A stretch of 64,000 nucleotides of DNA from Roseovarius sp. MMSF_3359 (lineage in GTDB: Bacteria > Pseudomonadota > Alphaproteobacteria > Rhodobacterales > Rhodobacteraceae). The stretch is taken from assembly GCF_030733385.1 (NCBI RefSeq), contig NZ_JASHJC010000003.1:186001-250000 (forward strand). The letters run 5' to 3'. Numbering within the stretch: position 1 is the stretch's first letter; every line of letters starts with the position of its first letter. The translations under genes were made by a program, and so were the position numbers. Shown here piece by piece: positions 36,698 to 45,977 of this stretch. The notes beneath the pieces were generated by a model that was given only the letters and a program-made list of their open reading frames with translations, did not search any database and was not told the DNA's origin.

Positions 36698-37636
36698 ATG
36701 TATCCCGATCCCAAATCGGTCACCCGCGTCACCACGATCGGAGCGGGCCCCATCGGCGCGGGCTGGGCCGCGCATTTCCTCGCGCGGGGCTATGACGTTA
36801 CCGCCTATATCCATGACACCGCCGAGCGCGACAGTTTCGATGCGATCGTCGATACGGGCTGGGTCAGCCTGACGGCGCTTGGCCTCGCCGATGGGGCCTC
36901 ACGGAATCGCCTTCGGGTCGTCACCGACATTGCGGAGGCTATGGAGGGCGCTGAATTCATTCAGGAAAGCGCGCCGGAGCGGCTTGATCTGAAGCAGGCG
37001 CTTTACAAGCAGCTAGGCGAGATCGTGCCCCCGGCGGTGGTCATCGCCTCTTCGACCTCGGGCATGATGATGACCGATATTCAGGCCGACTGCGCCACAC
37101 CTGAGCGCACGGTGATTGGCCACCCGTTCAACCCCCCCTACCTTCTGCCTTTGGTGGAAATCATCGGCGGTAAGAAAACCGCGCCAGAGGCCGTTACCTG
37201 GGCGCGGGATTTCTATGAGGTGGCGGGCAAGGCCCCCTTGGTGATGAAGAAGGAAATCCCCGGCTTTGTCGCCACCCGCCTGCAAGAGGCGCTGTGGCGC
37301 GAGGCGCTGCATATGGTCGCGAATGGCGAAGCCACACCCGAAGACATTGATATCGCGCTGAAAAACGGCCCTGCACCCCGGATGGTCGTACAGGGGCAAT
37401 GCATGGCTTTTCATGTGGCCTGCGGCGCGGGCGGCATGGCCACCAATCTCGATCAGTTTGGCCCAGCCCTCAAATGGCCCTGGACCCGGCTGGAAGCGCC
37501 GGAGCTGACGCAGGAATTACGCGACCGGATGGTCGATGGCTGCAACGAAATCGCCGGGGACCGGCATTTCGAAGACATGGCAGCGGAACGGGATCGCAAG
37601 ATCGTTGCGGTTCTGAAGGCGCTCAAGGAGGGATGA
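36698..37636 (+). CDS. lcdH: 3-hydroxyacyl-CoA dehydrogenase family protein, carnitine 3-dehydrogenase-like
   Basis: 312 residues, NAD-binding Rossmann start TIGAGPIGAGWAAHFLARGY, catalytic region SSTSGMMMTDIQ and GHPFNPPYLLPLVEI. The Pro-rich FNPPYLLPLVE segment and length match L-carnitine 3-dehydrogenase, which oxidises carnitine to 3-dehydrocarnitine without CoA. Many LcdH proteins carry a fused thioesterase; this one stops before it. AAAGGGGAG precedes the ATG at 36698. Last gene of the operon. Confidence 0.8.
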   Translation: MYPDPKSVTRVTTIGAGPIGAGWAAHFLARGYDVTAYIHDTAERDSFDAIVDTGWVSLTALGLADGASRNRLRVVTDIAEAMEGAEFIQESAPERLDLKQALYKQLGEIVPPAVVIASSTSGMMMTDIQADCATPERTVIGHPFNPPYLLPLVEIIGGKKTAPEAVTWARDFYEVAGKAPLVMKKEIPGFVATRLQEALWREALHMVANGEATPEDIDIALKNGPAPRMVVQGQCMAFHVACGAGGMATNLDQFGPALKWPWTRLEAPELTQELRDRMVDGCNEIAGDRHFEDMAAERDRKIVAVLKALKEG

Positions 37637-37644
37637 CGCGCCCG

Positions 37645-37659
37645 GCCGGATAATCCGGC
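37645..37659. terminator. Short hairpin between convergent genes
   Basis: GCCGGA-TAA-TCCGGC lies 9 bases after the dehydrogenase stop and 50 bases from the convergent regulator's stop. No T-run, so its use as terminator is tentative. Confidence 0.35.
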
Positions 37660-37709
37660 TTGTACGACAGGAGCCTTGCCCCTGTTCACACGCGTGAGCT
37701 CATGAGGTG

Positions 37710-38768
37710 CTAACCTGCCGATTTCTCGTCACGCATCCGCTGGTTAAGCTGCAATGTTTCCAGATACTTGGAAAGCGTCCCTGGCCAGTTCGGCGTCTCC
37801 TTCTGCTCCGGCCAGGCCTGCCGATACTCACTGGGCCGCCGGCCAAAACAATTCCGGAAGGCATAGGCGAAATGCGACAGTGAATTGAAGCCCGAGGCAG
37901 CGGCAATTTCGCGTACGCCCAGATCGGTCGAGATGAGCAGCACCCGGGCGTGCTGCAGCCGCAGGACAAGGCCGAACTGCACAACGCTGCAGCCCATAGC
38001 GCGGTGAAATTGACGCTCCAACTGCCGCTGCGATATCCCCACTTCGGCGGCGATCTCGGGCACGGTCATCGGATCGCTCAGGTTGGCATCCATCAGCGTT
38101 ACGGCCGCGCGCACACCGGCGGGAAGTTTTTCGAGACCCTGACCAAATGTCTGCCGCTGCGGTGCCGTCTCGGGCCGGACGGGATGGTGGATGATGTTAT
38201 CGGCAACCTCGGCCAACAGCGCATCACCATGGTCCTGCCGGATCAGGTGCTGCATCAGGTCAAGCCCGGCGGTTGACCCCGCGCAGGTCAGGATGCGGCC
38301 ATCAATCGTGAAAAGCTGCTCACTCGCCAGAACATCGGGGAAAAGCTCCTGAAATCCCGGCAGATAGGACCAGTGCGTTGTCGCCCGCCGTCCCGCCAAA
38401 AGGCCCGCGCGGGCAAAGACATAGCTGGCCATCTCGACGGCGCAGAGGCGCAAGCCCGCGCGTTCCTGCCGCCGCAGCCAGCCGGTCAGCTTGGCATTGG
38501 CATAATGCTCCGCCCCCCAGCTTCCCAGCACGAAGACCAGATCATCGCGCCCGAGCTTGTCCGGCAACGGGCCGGTCTCCAACCGCATGCCGTTACTGGC
38601 CGTCACCATCCCCTCTTCGGCAGAGACATAGACATGATCGTAGAGCGGCGTATCCGACAGGTAATTGGCGATTCGGAGCGGCTCGAGCAGGCCGAGCAGG
38701 CTCATCATGTTGAACCGTGGCAGCAACACGCAGATGATCCGGGCAGGCGGGGTTTCGGGCGGGGTCAT
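37710..38768 (-). CDS. GlxA family (AraC-type) regulator, CdhR-like
   Basis: 352 residues: N-terminal class I amidotransferase-like domain (IICVLLPRFNMMSLLGLLEP) and C-terminal AraC helix-turn-helix pair (MTVPEIAAEVGISQRQLERQ; VREIAAASGFNSLSHFAYAF). GATase-AraC regulators with this plan control carnitine (CdhR) and betaine (GbdR) catabolism. It is divergent from the BKACE operon, and a half-site array sits in the shared 118-base region. The ATG at 38768 fits family length; longer frames would cover the operator. Confidence 0.85.
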   Translation of the reverse strand: MTPPETPPARIICVLLPRFNMMSLLGLLEPLRIANYLSDTPLYDHVYVSAEEGMVTASNGMRLETGPLPDKLGRDDLVFVLGSWGAEHYANAKLTGWLRRQERAGLRLCAVEMASYVFARAGLLAGRRATTHWSYLPGFQELFPDVLASEQLFTIDGRILTCAGSTAGLDLMQHLIRQDHGDALLAEVADNIIHHPVRPETAPQRQTFGQGLEKLPAGVRAAVTLMDANLSDPMTVPEIAAEVGISQRQLERQFHRAMGCSVVQFGLVLRLQHARVLLISTDLGVREIAAASGFNSLSHFAYAFRNCFGRRPSEYRQAWPEQKETPNWPGTLSKYLETLQLNQRMRDEKSAG

Positions 38769-38799
38769 GACAGGCGCGATCAATCGGCAATAGTGAGAA

Positions 38800-38873
38800 T
38801 ATTCGCCACACATATCACCAAGGTGGCGAATAATCGACATTTTTGGCGCATCTTCGACGCAAACTGCGCCAAA
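38800..38873. promoter_or_regulatory. Array of four phased half-sites in divergent promoter
   Basis: Two dyads: TATTCGCCAC (38800-38809) with GTGGCGAATA (38823-38832), and TTTGGCGCA (38842-38850) with TGCGCCAAA (38865-38873). All four arms share a TGGCGNA core spaced about 20-23 bases apart, i.e. on one helix face. The last arm abuts the BKACE ribosome binding site. Probable binding array for the divergent CdhR-like regulator. Confidence 0.65.
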
Positions 38874-38886
38874 GGGAGGATCGCAA

Positions 38887-39777
38887 ATGAATTTCGATGT
38901 GGTGGTGACGTGTGCCGTAACCGGCGCGGGCGATACGACGGGGCGGAGCAAACATGTGCCCGTGACCCCGAAGGAAGTGGCCGATGCAGCGATCGAAGCG
39001 GCCAAAGCCGGGGCGGCGATCGCGCATCTGCATGTGCGTGACCCCGAAACCGGTCAGGGATCGCGAGACCCGAAGCTCTTCAAGGAGGCCGTGGATCGGG
39101 TCCGCGACAGCGGCACGGATGTGGTTATCAACCTGACCGCGGGTATGGGCGGCGACTGGATCCCCTCCGCCGAAGATCCCGCCCTGCCCGGTCCCGGTAC
39201 CGACATGATCGGCCCAGAGGAACGCCTTATCCACATCAAGGAATGCCTGCCCGAGATCTGCTCGCTTGACTGCGGCACGCTGAATTTCGGCGATGGCGAC
39301 AACATCTACATCTCGACCCCGCCGACGCTGCGACGGATGGCGGAACTCGTGAAGGAATGGGGCGTCAAACCGGAGCTGGAAGTGTTCGAGCTGGGCCATA
39401 TCCGCTTTTCCAAGGCGATGGTCGAGGAAGGGTTGATCGCCGATCCGCCGATGTTCCAGATCTGCCTTGGCATCCCCTGGGGTGCCGATCAGACGGTCGA
39501 GACAATGGCCGCGATGAAGGCGCAACTGCCGGCGGGTGCAAGCTGGGCCTCGTTCGGGATCAGCCGGATGCAGATGCCGATGGCCGCTGCCGCCGTCGCC
39601 ATGGGCGGCAATGTGCGCGTGGGGCTGGAGGATAACATCTTTCTTGATCGTGGCGTGCTGGCCACCAACGGACAGCTTGTTGAGCGCGTGATCGAGATCA
39701 TCGAACGCATGGGCGGGCGCGCCGTGACCCCGCAGGAGGCGCGCAACAAGCTCAAACTCCGCGGCGCGGATAGCTAA
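38887..39777 (+). CDS. Beta-keto acid cleavage enzyme (BKACE), probable 3-dehydrocarnitine cleavage
   Basis: 296-residue TIM barrel that splits a beta-keto acid with acetyl-CoA. Zinc ligands lie in [11 protein letters not shown] and the family Glu in [10 protein letters not shown]. The segment [20 protein letters not shown] matches the subgroup that converts 3-dehydrocarnitine plus acetyl-CoA to betainyl-CoA and acetoacetate (CdhC/DhcA). It starts the operon divergent from the CdhR-like regulator, with AAAGGGAGGA upstream. Confidence 0.87.
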   Translation: MNFDVVVTCAVTGAGDTTGRSKHVPVTPKEVADAAIEAAKAGAAIAHLHVRDPETGQGSRDPKLFKEAVDRVRDSGTDVVINLTAGMGGDWIPSAEDPALPGPGTDMIGPEERLIHIKECLPEICSLDCGTLNFGDGDNIYISTPPTLRRMAELVKEWGVKPELEVFELGHIRFSKAMVEEGLIADPPMFQICLGIPWGADQTVETMAAMKAQLPAGASWASFGISRMQMPMAAAAVAMGGNVRVGLEDNIFLDRGVLATNGQLVERVIEIIERMGGRAVTPQEARNKLKLRGADS

Positions 39778-39780
39778 GCC

Positions 39781-40941
39781 ATGAGCCTGATCCTGTCCCA
39801 TGAAGACGAGATGCTGCGCGACACGGTACGCGGGCTTTTCAACGATCACGTCATTCCCCATGAGGAGGAAGTGGACCGTCTGGGCGAGGTCCCAGAAGAG
39901 ATCGGCCGCGAGATTGAGGCAAAGGGCAAGGAATTGGGGCTTTACGCGGCCAACCTGCCCGAAAGCGTCGGCGGCGGCGGGCTCAATCACACGCAGATGG
40001 CCGTGATCGAACGTGAATTCGGCCGCACCAGCCATGCGTTACATGCCTGGATCGCCCGGCCCACCGAATTGCTCTTGGCTTGTGAAGGTGATCAGATCGA
40101 CACTTACCTGAAACCCTGCGTCACCGGCGAAAAACGCGAGCTTTTCGGCCTGACCGAACCCGAGGCCGGGTCGGACGCGATGGGGATGAAATCCAATGCC
40201 CGGCGCGATGGCGATGACTGGATCCTTAACGGGATGAAGCATTTCATCTCGGCCCCGACGATGGCCGATTTCGCAATTGTCTTTGCCACGACCGGGATGG
40301 ACGAGACCAAACGTGGGCCGCGCAAACGGGTTACGGCCTTCCTCGTTGATCGTGACATGCCGGGGGTTACGTTCCGCGAGGGCAACAAATGCGTCTCGAA
40401 CCGCGGTTACAAGACCTATGAGCTCATCTTTGACGATGTGCGCCTTGGCCCCGGTCATGTGCTGGGTGAAGAAGGCAAGGGCTTCGATCTGGCCGGGCAA
40501 TGGCTCGGCATGGGCCGCATCTGGGTGGGCGCGACCTGCTGCGGCAAGGCCGAGCGGATGCTGGAACTGGCCACGGACTGGGCTGCCAACCGCAAGCAGT
40601 TCGGACAACCCATCGGGCGGTTCCAGGCAACGGGCTTCCGGCTGGCCGATATGGCGATTGGTCTGCGGACGGCGGATTTGCTGGTCGCGGATGCCGTGCG
40701 CCGCGCCGATGCGGGCGTGATGGCGGATGAGGATGCCGCGATGGTCAAGGTCTATTGCTCGGAAATGCTGGGCAAGGTGGCCGATGACACGGTGCAGATT
40801 TTCGGCGGCATGGGCCTAATGGAAGAACTGCCGATCCAGCGGCTCTGGCGTGATAGCCGGATCGAACGGATCTGGGACGGCACCTCCGAGATCCAGCGCC
40901 ACATCATCTCCCGGTCGATCCTCCGGCCCTTGGGCGCGTAA
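39781..40941 (+). CDS. Acyl-CoA dehydrogenase, CaiA-like
   Basis: 386-residue flavoprotein. LTEPEAGSDAMGMK (FAD binding), QIFGGMGLMEELPIQRLWRD and RIWDGTSEIQRHIISR (catalytic region) are standard family motifs. In this setting it would oxidise gamma-butyrobetainyl-CoA to crotonobetainyl-CoA, supplying the CaiD-like hydratase. An electron-transfer flavoprotein partner is not in the cluster. It starts 3 bases after the BKACE stop. Confidence 0.83.
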   Translation: MSLILSHEDEMLRDTVRGLFNDHVIPHEEEVDRLGEVPEEIGREIEAKGKELGLYAANLPESVGGGGLNHTQMAVIEREFGRTSHALHAWIARPTELLLACEGDQIDTYLKPCVTGEKRELFGLTEPEAGSDAMGMKSNARRDGDDWILNGMKHFISAPTMADFAIVFATTGMDETKRGPRKRVTAFLVDRDMPGVTFREGNKCVSNRGYKTYELIFDDVRLGPGHVLGEEGKGFDLAGQWLGMGRIWVGATCCGKAERMLELATDWAANRKQFGQPIGRFQATGFRLADMAIGLRTADLLVADAVRRADAGVMADEDAAMVKVYCSEMLGKVADDTVQIFGGMGLMEELPIQRLWRDSRIERIWDGTSEIQRHIISRSILRPLGA

Positions 40942-40945
40942 CCCG

Positions 40946-43039
40946 ATGACCCCCGCCAAGCGCCGGAATTTCGAGCGGATGCTGAACCCGCGCCACATCG
41001 CCTTTATCGGCGGCACGGATGCGGCCATTGCCATTGGCGAGGCCGAACGCGCCGGGTTCGCGGGGAAAATCCAGGTGGTCAATCCAAAACGCGAGACCCT
41101 GGCAGGGCACCCATGCGTGCCCGACATCGCCTCCCTCCCCGAGGCGCCAGATGCCGTTTTCCTGGCCATTCCGGCGGCGCTGATCCCGGCGGCGGTTGCC
41201 GAACTGGCGCAGATGGGCGCCGGTGGCATCGTCTGCTACGCCGCCGGATTTTCCGAGGCGCATGAGGACGGGCGCGCGCTTGAGGAGGCGTTGAAAGCGG
41301 CCCTGGGCGACATGGTCCTGATCGGGCCGAATTGTTATGGCCTCATCAACTATGTGGGCAAATCCGCGCTTTGGCCCTTCGCCCATGGCGGCGGCTGCGC
41401 GGGCGAAGGTGTGGCGATCATTACCCAATCGGGGATGTTTTCCTCGGACATCACCATGAGCCAACGATCCCTGCCGCTCGCCTACATGATCTCGGTCGGC
41501 AACCAGGCGGATCTGGAGATCGCGGATTTCGTGGACCTCATGGCGGACCGAGATGAAGTCCGCGCCATTGGCCTGCATATCGAAGGGCTGTCCGATATCG
41601 CCAAGTTCGAACGCGCGACCCTTGCAGCGATCCGGGCGGGCAAACCCATCGTGGCCCTCAAAACCGGCAGTTCGGCCATCGGCGAGGCGCTGACCATCAG
41701 TCATACCGGCTCGCTGGCGGGCTCTGACGCACTTTACCGCGCGCTCTTCCGCCGGACCGGCATCATTGCGGTGACCAACCCGTCGCAGATGCTGGAGACG
41801 CTGAAATTCCTGAGTATCGCGGGCGCCCCCGAGGGGACCGCACTTGCCGGGTTCACCTGCTCGGGTGGCGGGGCGACGATGCTGGCCGATCATGCCGAGA
41901 CCATCGGCCTGTCCTTTCCGGCGCCGGACGACGCGGCCCGGGCGGAGTTGACAGAATTGCTGCCGCCGATCGCCACCGTTTCCAACCCGCTGGATTACAC
42001 AACGCCAATCTGGGGGCAGCCCGACAAGACCGAACCGGTTTTCGCCACGGCTCTGAGCATGATCCCCGCGCAAGCAACCGTGCTGGTGCAGGATTACCCC
42101 GCCCCCGGTCTGGACGAGAGCGAACATTTCTACCTCAATGACGGGCTGGCCTTTGCCCGGGCCGCGCGCGCTGCGGGGCTGCCCGCCGCGATCTGTGCCA
42201 CCCTGCCGGAAAACATGGGAGCGAAGATCCGTGACAGGTATGTGGCCGAGGGGATCGCGCCGATGCAGGGCATTCACGAGACATTGAATGCCATCCGTGA
42301 CGCCGCCGGGTGGTCGACGGATCGCGCCCGCATCCTGTCCCGCGCCCCTACCCCGCTCATCGGCCCCCGGCCCACGGCAGCAGGGGCCTACCTGACCGAA
42401 GCACAGGGCAAGGCGCATTTGGCAGCGGCAGGCATCGCAGTGCCGGAGGGGCGTCTTTGCGGCGCGGGTGCCCTGCGTGATGGCGCCCGGGAGATCGGGT
42501 TTCCAATTGTCTTGAAGATGATGAGCCGCGATCTCGCCCACAAGACCGAGGCTGGTGCCGTCGCGCTGAACCTGCGAAACGCAGACGCCCTCGCCGCCGC
42601 CGCCGCGCAGATGCGCCAGGACGTCGCGCGCTATAACCCGGAAGCGGTCAGCGATGAATTCCTGATCGAGAGGATGGCGGCACCCCCGCTGGCCGAACTG
42701 ATCGTGGGCATCCGGCAGGACCCGCAATTCGGCCTGACCATGACCATCGGCAGCGGTGGTATCCTGGTCGAGTTGATCGAGGACAGCCACACGCTCCTGC
42801 TCCCGACCCACCCGGATGAGATTTCGGCGGCCATACGGAGCTTGCGGGTCTGGCGGTTGCTGAACGGGTATCGCGGTAGGGCCGCGGTGGATTGCGACAT
42901 GCTGGCGCGACACCTACAGGGCCTCGCGGATCTCGCACTTTCCAAGGCTGACGAGATCACAGAGATCGAAATCAACCCGCTTTTTGTCTATGAAAACAGC
43001 GTTCTGGCCGTGGATTGCTTGATGCGCACCACGGCCTGA
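40946..43039 (+). CDS. Acyl-CoA synthetase, ADP-forming (acetate--CoA ligase family)
   Basis: 697 residues with fused alpha and beta parts: CoA-binding domain (HIAFIGGTDAAI), ligase domain with the phospho-His in ISHTGSLAGSDALYR, and C-terminal ATP-grasp domain (FPIVLKMMSRDLAHKTEAGAV). It makes an acyl-CoA with ADP and phosphate as products, in place of the AMP-forming CaiC. Here it likely activates gamma-butyrobetaine or crotonobetaine. ATG at 40946 lies 4 bases after the dehydrogenase stop. Confidence 0.85.
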   Translation: MTPAKRRNFERMLNPRHIAFIGGTDAAIAIGEAERAGFAGKIQVVNPKRETLAGHPCVPDIASLPEAPDAVFLAIPAALIPAAVAELAQMGAGGIVCYAAGFSEAHEDGRALEEALKAALGDMVLIGPNCYGLINYVGKSALWPFAHGGGCAGEGVAIITQSGMFSSDITMSQRSLPLAYMISVGNQADLEIADFVDLMADRDEVRAIGLHIEGLSDIAKFERATLAAIRAGKPIVALKTGSSAIGEALTISHTGSLAGSDALYRALFRRTGIIAVTNPSQMLETLKFLSIAGAPEGTALAGFTCSGGGATMLADHAETIGLSFPAPDDAARAELTELLPPIATVSNPLDYTTPIWGQPDKTEPVFATALSMIPAQATVLVQDYPAPGLDESEHFYLNDGLAFARAARAAGLPAAICATLPENMGAKIRDRYVAEGIAPMQGIHETLNAIRDAAGWSTDRARILSRAPTPLIGPRPTAAGAYLTEAQGKAHLAAAGIAVPEGRLCGAGALRDGAREIGFPIVLKMMSRDLAHKTEAGAVALNLRNADALAAAAAQMRQDVARYNPEAVSDEFLIERMAAPPLAELIVGIRQDPQFGLTMTIGSGGILVELIEDSHTLLLPTHPDEISAAIRSLRVWRLLNGYRGRAAVDCDMLARHLQGLADLALSKADEITEIEINPLFVYENSVLAVDCLMRTTA

Positions 43040-43052
43040 CCATGCGACCGGA

Positions 43053-43880
43053 TCAGTAATCCCGCCGTTTTTCCGCACCGTGATAGAGGATATCGGACCA
43101 GGTCTCGTTCACCCAGTTCCGGACCTCGATATCCCCTGCATCCATATCGCTCCTGGGCCGCCCCAGAGGTTTGAAATGACCGTTCGGATCGGTGCCACGG
43201 ATAAGCTGCGCACCGGTGGGCACGATGGTTTGGCGCACGTTGGGCGGCATGTAGGGCTGGATCACGAAACCGATGCGCCGGTCGTCACTCCGGTTCGGCT
43301 GAGAAGCGTGGATCACCCGCGCCGAATGGATCGACATCTGCCCGGGCCGCAGGGTCAATGACACCGCCTGACTTGCGTCCACGCCCTGCACCTCCTGCCC
43401 GCGGGTCAGGATATTGGTCTCGCCATAGGTGTCGTCATGCTCGCGGATTTCCCCATGGCTGCCCGGGATCATCTGCATGCAGCCGCTTTCGTCATTGCTA
43501 TGCGACAGCGCGACCCAGGCGGTGACACCGACATGCGGCTCCAACCCCATGTACCGCGCGTCCTGATGCCAGCTCACAAAGCCCGGATCATGCGGCTCCT
43601 TGATGAAAAGCACGGTGCCGTAGTTCAGGATATCCGGCCCAATCAGGTCTTCGATGGCGTCCACAAGGCGACTGTCATGCACGATCTCGTCAAGGCAGGT
43701 GAGGTTGAGATGCGCATTGTTGCGCGCCGCCCCCTCGAACGCCTCGGGCCATTTCGCTTCGGCCTCCTCTAACCGGGCGCGCAACGCCAATGCCTCTTCT
43801 TCGGAAAATACATCAATCGGCGAGACAAACCCGTCGCGGTGGAAGGCCTCGATCTGCGCGTCTGTCAGTTTCTTTCCCAT
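43053..43880 (-). CDS. Phytanoyl-CoA dioxygenase (PhyH) family protein
   Basis: 275-residue Fe(II)/2-oxoglutarate dioxygenase. Iron ligands: HxD in SWHQDARYM and the distal His in IHSARVIHAS; 2-oxoglutarate Arg in the following RSDDRRIGF. ATG at 43880 follows GGGGGAGG. First of two PhyH proteins in a leftward operon with an M24 protein. The substrate is unknown; PhyH enzymes hydroxylate small molecules including ectoine. Confidence 0.85.
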   Translation of the reverse strand: MGKKLTDAQIEAFHRDGFVSPIDVFSEEEALALRARLEEAEAKWPEAFEGAARNNAHLNLTCLDEIVHDSRLVDAIEDLIGPDILNYGTVLFIKEPHDPGFVSWHQDARYMGLEPHVGVTAWVALSHSNDESGCMQMIPGSHGEIREHDDTYGETNILTRGQEVQGVDASQAVSLTLRPGQMSIHSARVIHASQPNRSDDRRIGFVIQPYMPPNVRQTIVPTGAQLIRGTDPNGHFKPLGRPRSDMDAGDIEVRNWVNETWSDILYHGAEKRRDY

Positions 43881-43899
43881 GCTCAAACCTCCCCCGGGT

Positions 43900-45075
43900 T
43901 CAGATATCAATGACATGCACGTCGCGCGGGAACTGCGTCAGGCAGACCGCATCGCTTTCGCGCACATGAACCGTTTCGCTCAACTCCATGCCCCAGCCGT
44001 CCATCCACATGCCAAGGATGATATGCACCACCGCATCGGTTGGCAGGAGCGTTCGGTCATCGGGCCGGAAGCTGATCGTGTGCTCGCCCCAGTCCGGCGA
44101 ATAGCCCAGACCGATAGAGTACCCAATCCGGCTTTTCTTCTCCAACCCGTAGCGGTCCAACACCGCTTGCCAGGCGGCATGCACGTCGCAACACGGCACC
44201 CCCGCGCGCATCGCGTCCAGCACGGCCTCCATCCCTTCACCAACGGCCTCCGCGGTGGTCAGCAGGGTCTCGGGCGGGGTGCCGAGATGCACCGTGCGCG
44301 CAAGCCCCGCGTTATAGCGTTTGCGGCACCCGCCGAGTTCGAAGGCAATCGTCTGATCGGCGGCGAAGGGCGTATCCGTCCACATCGGATGGGCGGTGGA
44401 TGCGGCCTCACCGGCCAGAACCAGCGGATGCAGCGCGGTCATGTCGCCGCCGAACTCTGGCGCGCCCCGGATCTGTGCCGCCACGATCTCCGCCATCAGG
44501 TCGCATTGCCGCACACCGGGCCGAACCCCGTCATAGGCGGTTTGCATCGCGTGCCCCGCGATCACCGAGGCCTGCGCGATCATCGCGATTTCCGCAGAGC
44601 TTTTGGTCAGGCGTTGCCAGTTCACGAGCAATGCGCAATCCGCCCATTGGCTGTTGGGCAGCCCCGCGCGCAGGTGATCCACCGCCGCCGGGGTCAGGAA
44701 ATAGACATCGCTTTCATAGCCGATGCGCTTGCCGTCAAACCCCTTCCCGCGCATCCAATCGGCCATGAACTGCGCCGGATGCACGTCAGGTTGCTGCACC
44801 AGTGTTTCGGGGAAGGGGATAACCTGCTCCTCCGGCAAGTAGGTGGTGAATTTCGCCGCGCCTGCATCCATTTCGCGTCCGATCCATGTGGGATCGACCT
44901 CGAGCCCCACAACCATGATCTGCGGCGTGTAGAAGGACCAGGCGTCATAACCGGTGAGCCAGTTGATATTGGCCGGATCGCCGATCACCAACCCATCGAA
45001 CCCAAGCTCCTGCATGCGGGTGCGAACGCGGTTCAGCCGGTCGGTGTATTCTTCGCGGGTAAAGGGGGGTGCCAT
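43900..45075 (-). CDS. M24 family protein, ectoine hydrolase (DoeA)/creatinase-like
   Basis: 391 residues of pita-bread fold. The N-terminus FTREEYTDRLNRVRTRMQEL and INWLTGYDAWSFYTPQ resemble ectoine hydrolase DoeA. The usual M24 metal-ligand Asp pair is missing: the region reads IAFELGGCRKRYNAGLART, as in metal-independent creatinase/DoeA-type members. It would hydrolyse a C-N bond in a cyclic or amidine-like compound; true ectoine use is doubtful because doeB/C/D are absent. Directly abuts the next gene. Confidence 0.8.
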   Translation of the reverse strand: MAPPFTREEYTDRLNRVRTRMQELGFDGLVIGDPANINWLTGYDAWSFYTPQIMVVGLEVDPTWIGREMDAGAAKFTTYLPEEQVIPFPETLVQQPDVHPAQFMADWMRGKGFDGKRIGYESDVYFLTPAAVDHLRAGLPNSQWADCALLVNWQRLTKSSAEIAMIAQASVIAGHAMQTAYDGVRPGVRQCDLMAEIVAAQIRGAPEFGGDMTALHPLVLAGEAASTAHPMWTDTPFAADQTIAFELGGCRKRYNAGLARTVHLGTPPETLLTTAEAVGEGMEAVLDAMRAGVPCCDVHAAWQAVLDRYGLEKKSRIGYSIGLGYSPDWGEHTISFRPDDRTLLPTDAVVHIILGMWMDGWGMELSETVHVRESDAVCLTQFPRDVHVIDI

Positions 45076-45960
45076 TTACGCCTCTTCCTCCTGATGCTCG
45101 AAAATCGAGGTGTAGCCATCGGACCAGTCCGGCGGCAGGCGCATCTGCATCGGCTCCAGCCGAGCAAATTTCGCCTCCTCCCCGCGCACGACTTTCTTGC
45201 AGTTGGACGAGGGATAGGACACCGCCGTGTAGGCCATCGCATCGCAGGCACAATAAGTCACGATGACGACGGGCCGCCCAAGGTCGCTGAGGTTTGCGCG
45301 AGACGCATGCAGCGTGGCGCAGTGATGCACCGTGACGGTTCCAGCCGGTCCCGTCAGGTCAACCGCACGTTCCAGCCCCGCGTTGTCCAAGTGTTTGTCG
45401 TCGATATACCCAAGCCAGTTCCCGTCACCGTCGTAATGGTCGTAAAACGGCCCCTTGTGGCTGCCCGGGACTACCTGCAGTGGGCCTTGCTCGGGGCCCA
45501 CATCGTTGAGACAGACGAGGAATTGCGCGACCGACGTGTTCGTCAGCGGATAGAACGGGAAATCCTGGTGCCACTTGACCTCCTGCCCGCCTCCGGCCCA
45601 TTTGAAATTGATGAGGCATTCGCGAAACCGCAAGTCCGGTCCGAGCAGATCCGCCGCCAGATCGGCCAGCGGCGAATCCTTACAGAACTCCCAAAATACG
45701 GGATCGAGGTCATCGAGATAGGCAATCCGGCGCAGGCGGGGCGTGTCACGGGTGTGGCCCGTTTCGAGGTCATAGGTCTGATCGGATTTGGTCATATCGC
45801 GCGTGCCATCAACAAGCCGCGCCATGGCGCTGTTCAGCCGGTCAATCCACGCCTGATCTATCGCGCCTTCTTTGACCAGGTACCCCTGATCCGCATAGAA
45901 CTGCTGGTCCCCCGGGCTCAGCACCCGAGGTGGTTCATTGCGACTGTTCTGCGTGTTCAT
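45076..45960 (-). CDS. Phytanoyl-CoA dioxygenase (PhyH) family protein, second
   Basis: 294 residues with iron ligands in KWHQDFPFYPL and VHHCATLHAS and PGSHKGPF between them. It differs strongly from the PhyH protein at 43053, so the two likely act on different steps. AAAGGGGGG precedes the ATG at 45960 (an in-frame start at 45975 is weaker). It lies between the EutA-like and M24 genes without gaps. Confidence 0.85.
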   Translation of the reverse strand: MNTQNSRNEPPRVLSPGDQQFYADQGYLVKEGAIDQAWIDRLNSAMARLVDGTRDMTKSDQTYDLETGHTRDTPRLRRIAYLDDLDPVFWEFCKDSPLADLAADLLGPDLRFRECLINFKWAGGGQEVKWHQDFPFYPLTNTSVAQFLVCLNDVGPEQGPLQVVPGSHKGPFYDHYDGDGNWLGYIDDKHLDNAGLERAVDLTGPAGTVTVHHCATLHASRANLSDLGRPVVIVTYCACDAMAYTAVSYPSSNCKKVVRGEEAKFARLEPMQMRLPPDWSDGYTSIFEHQEEEA

Positions 45961-45977
45961 TCGCCCCCCTTTCACCG

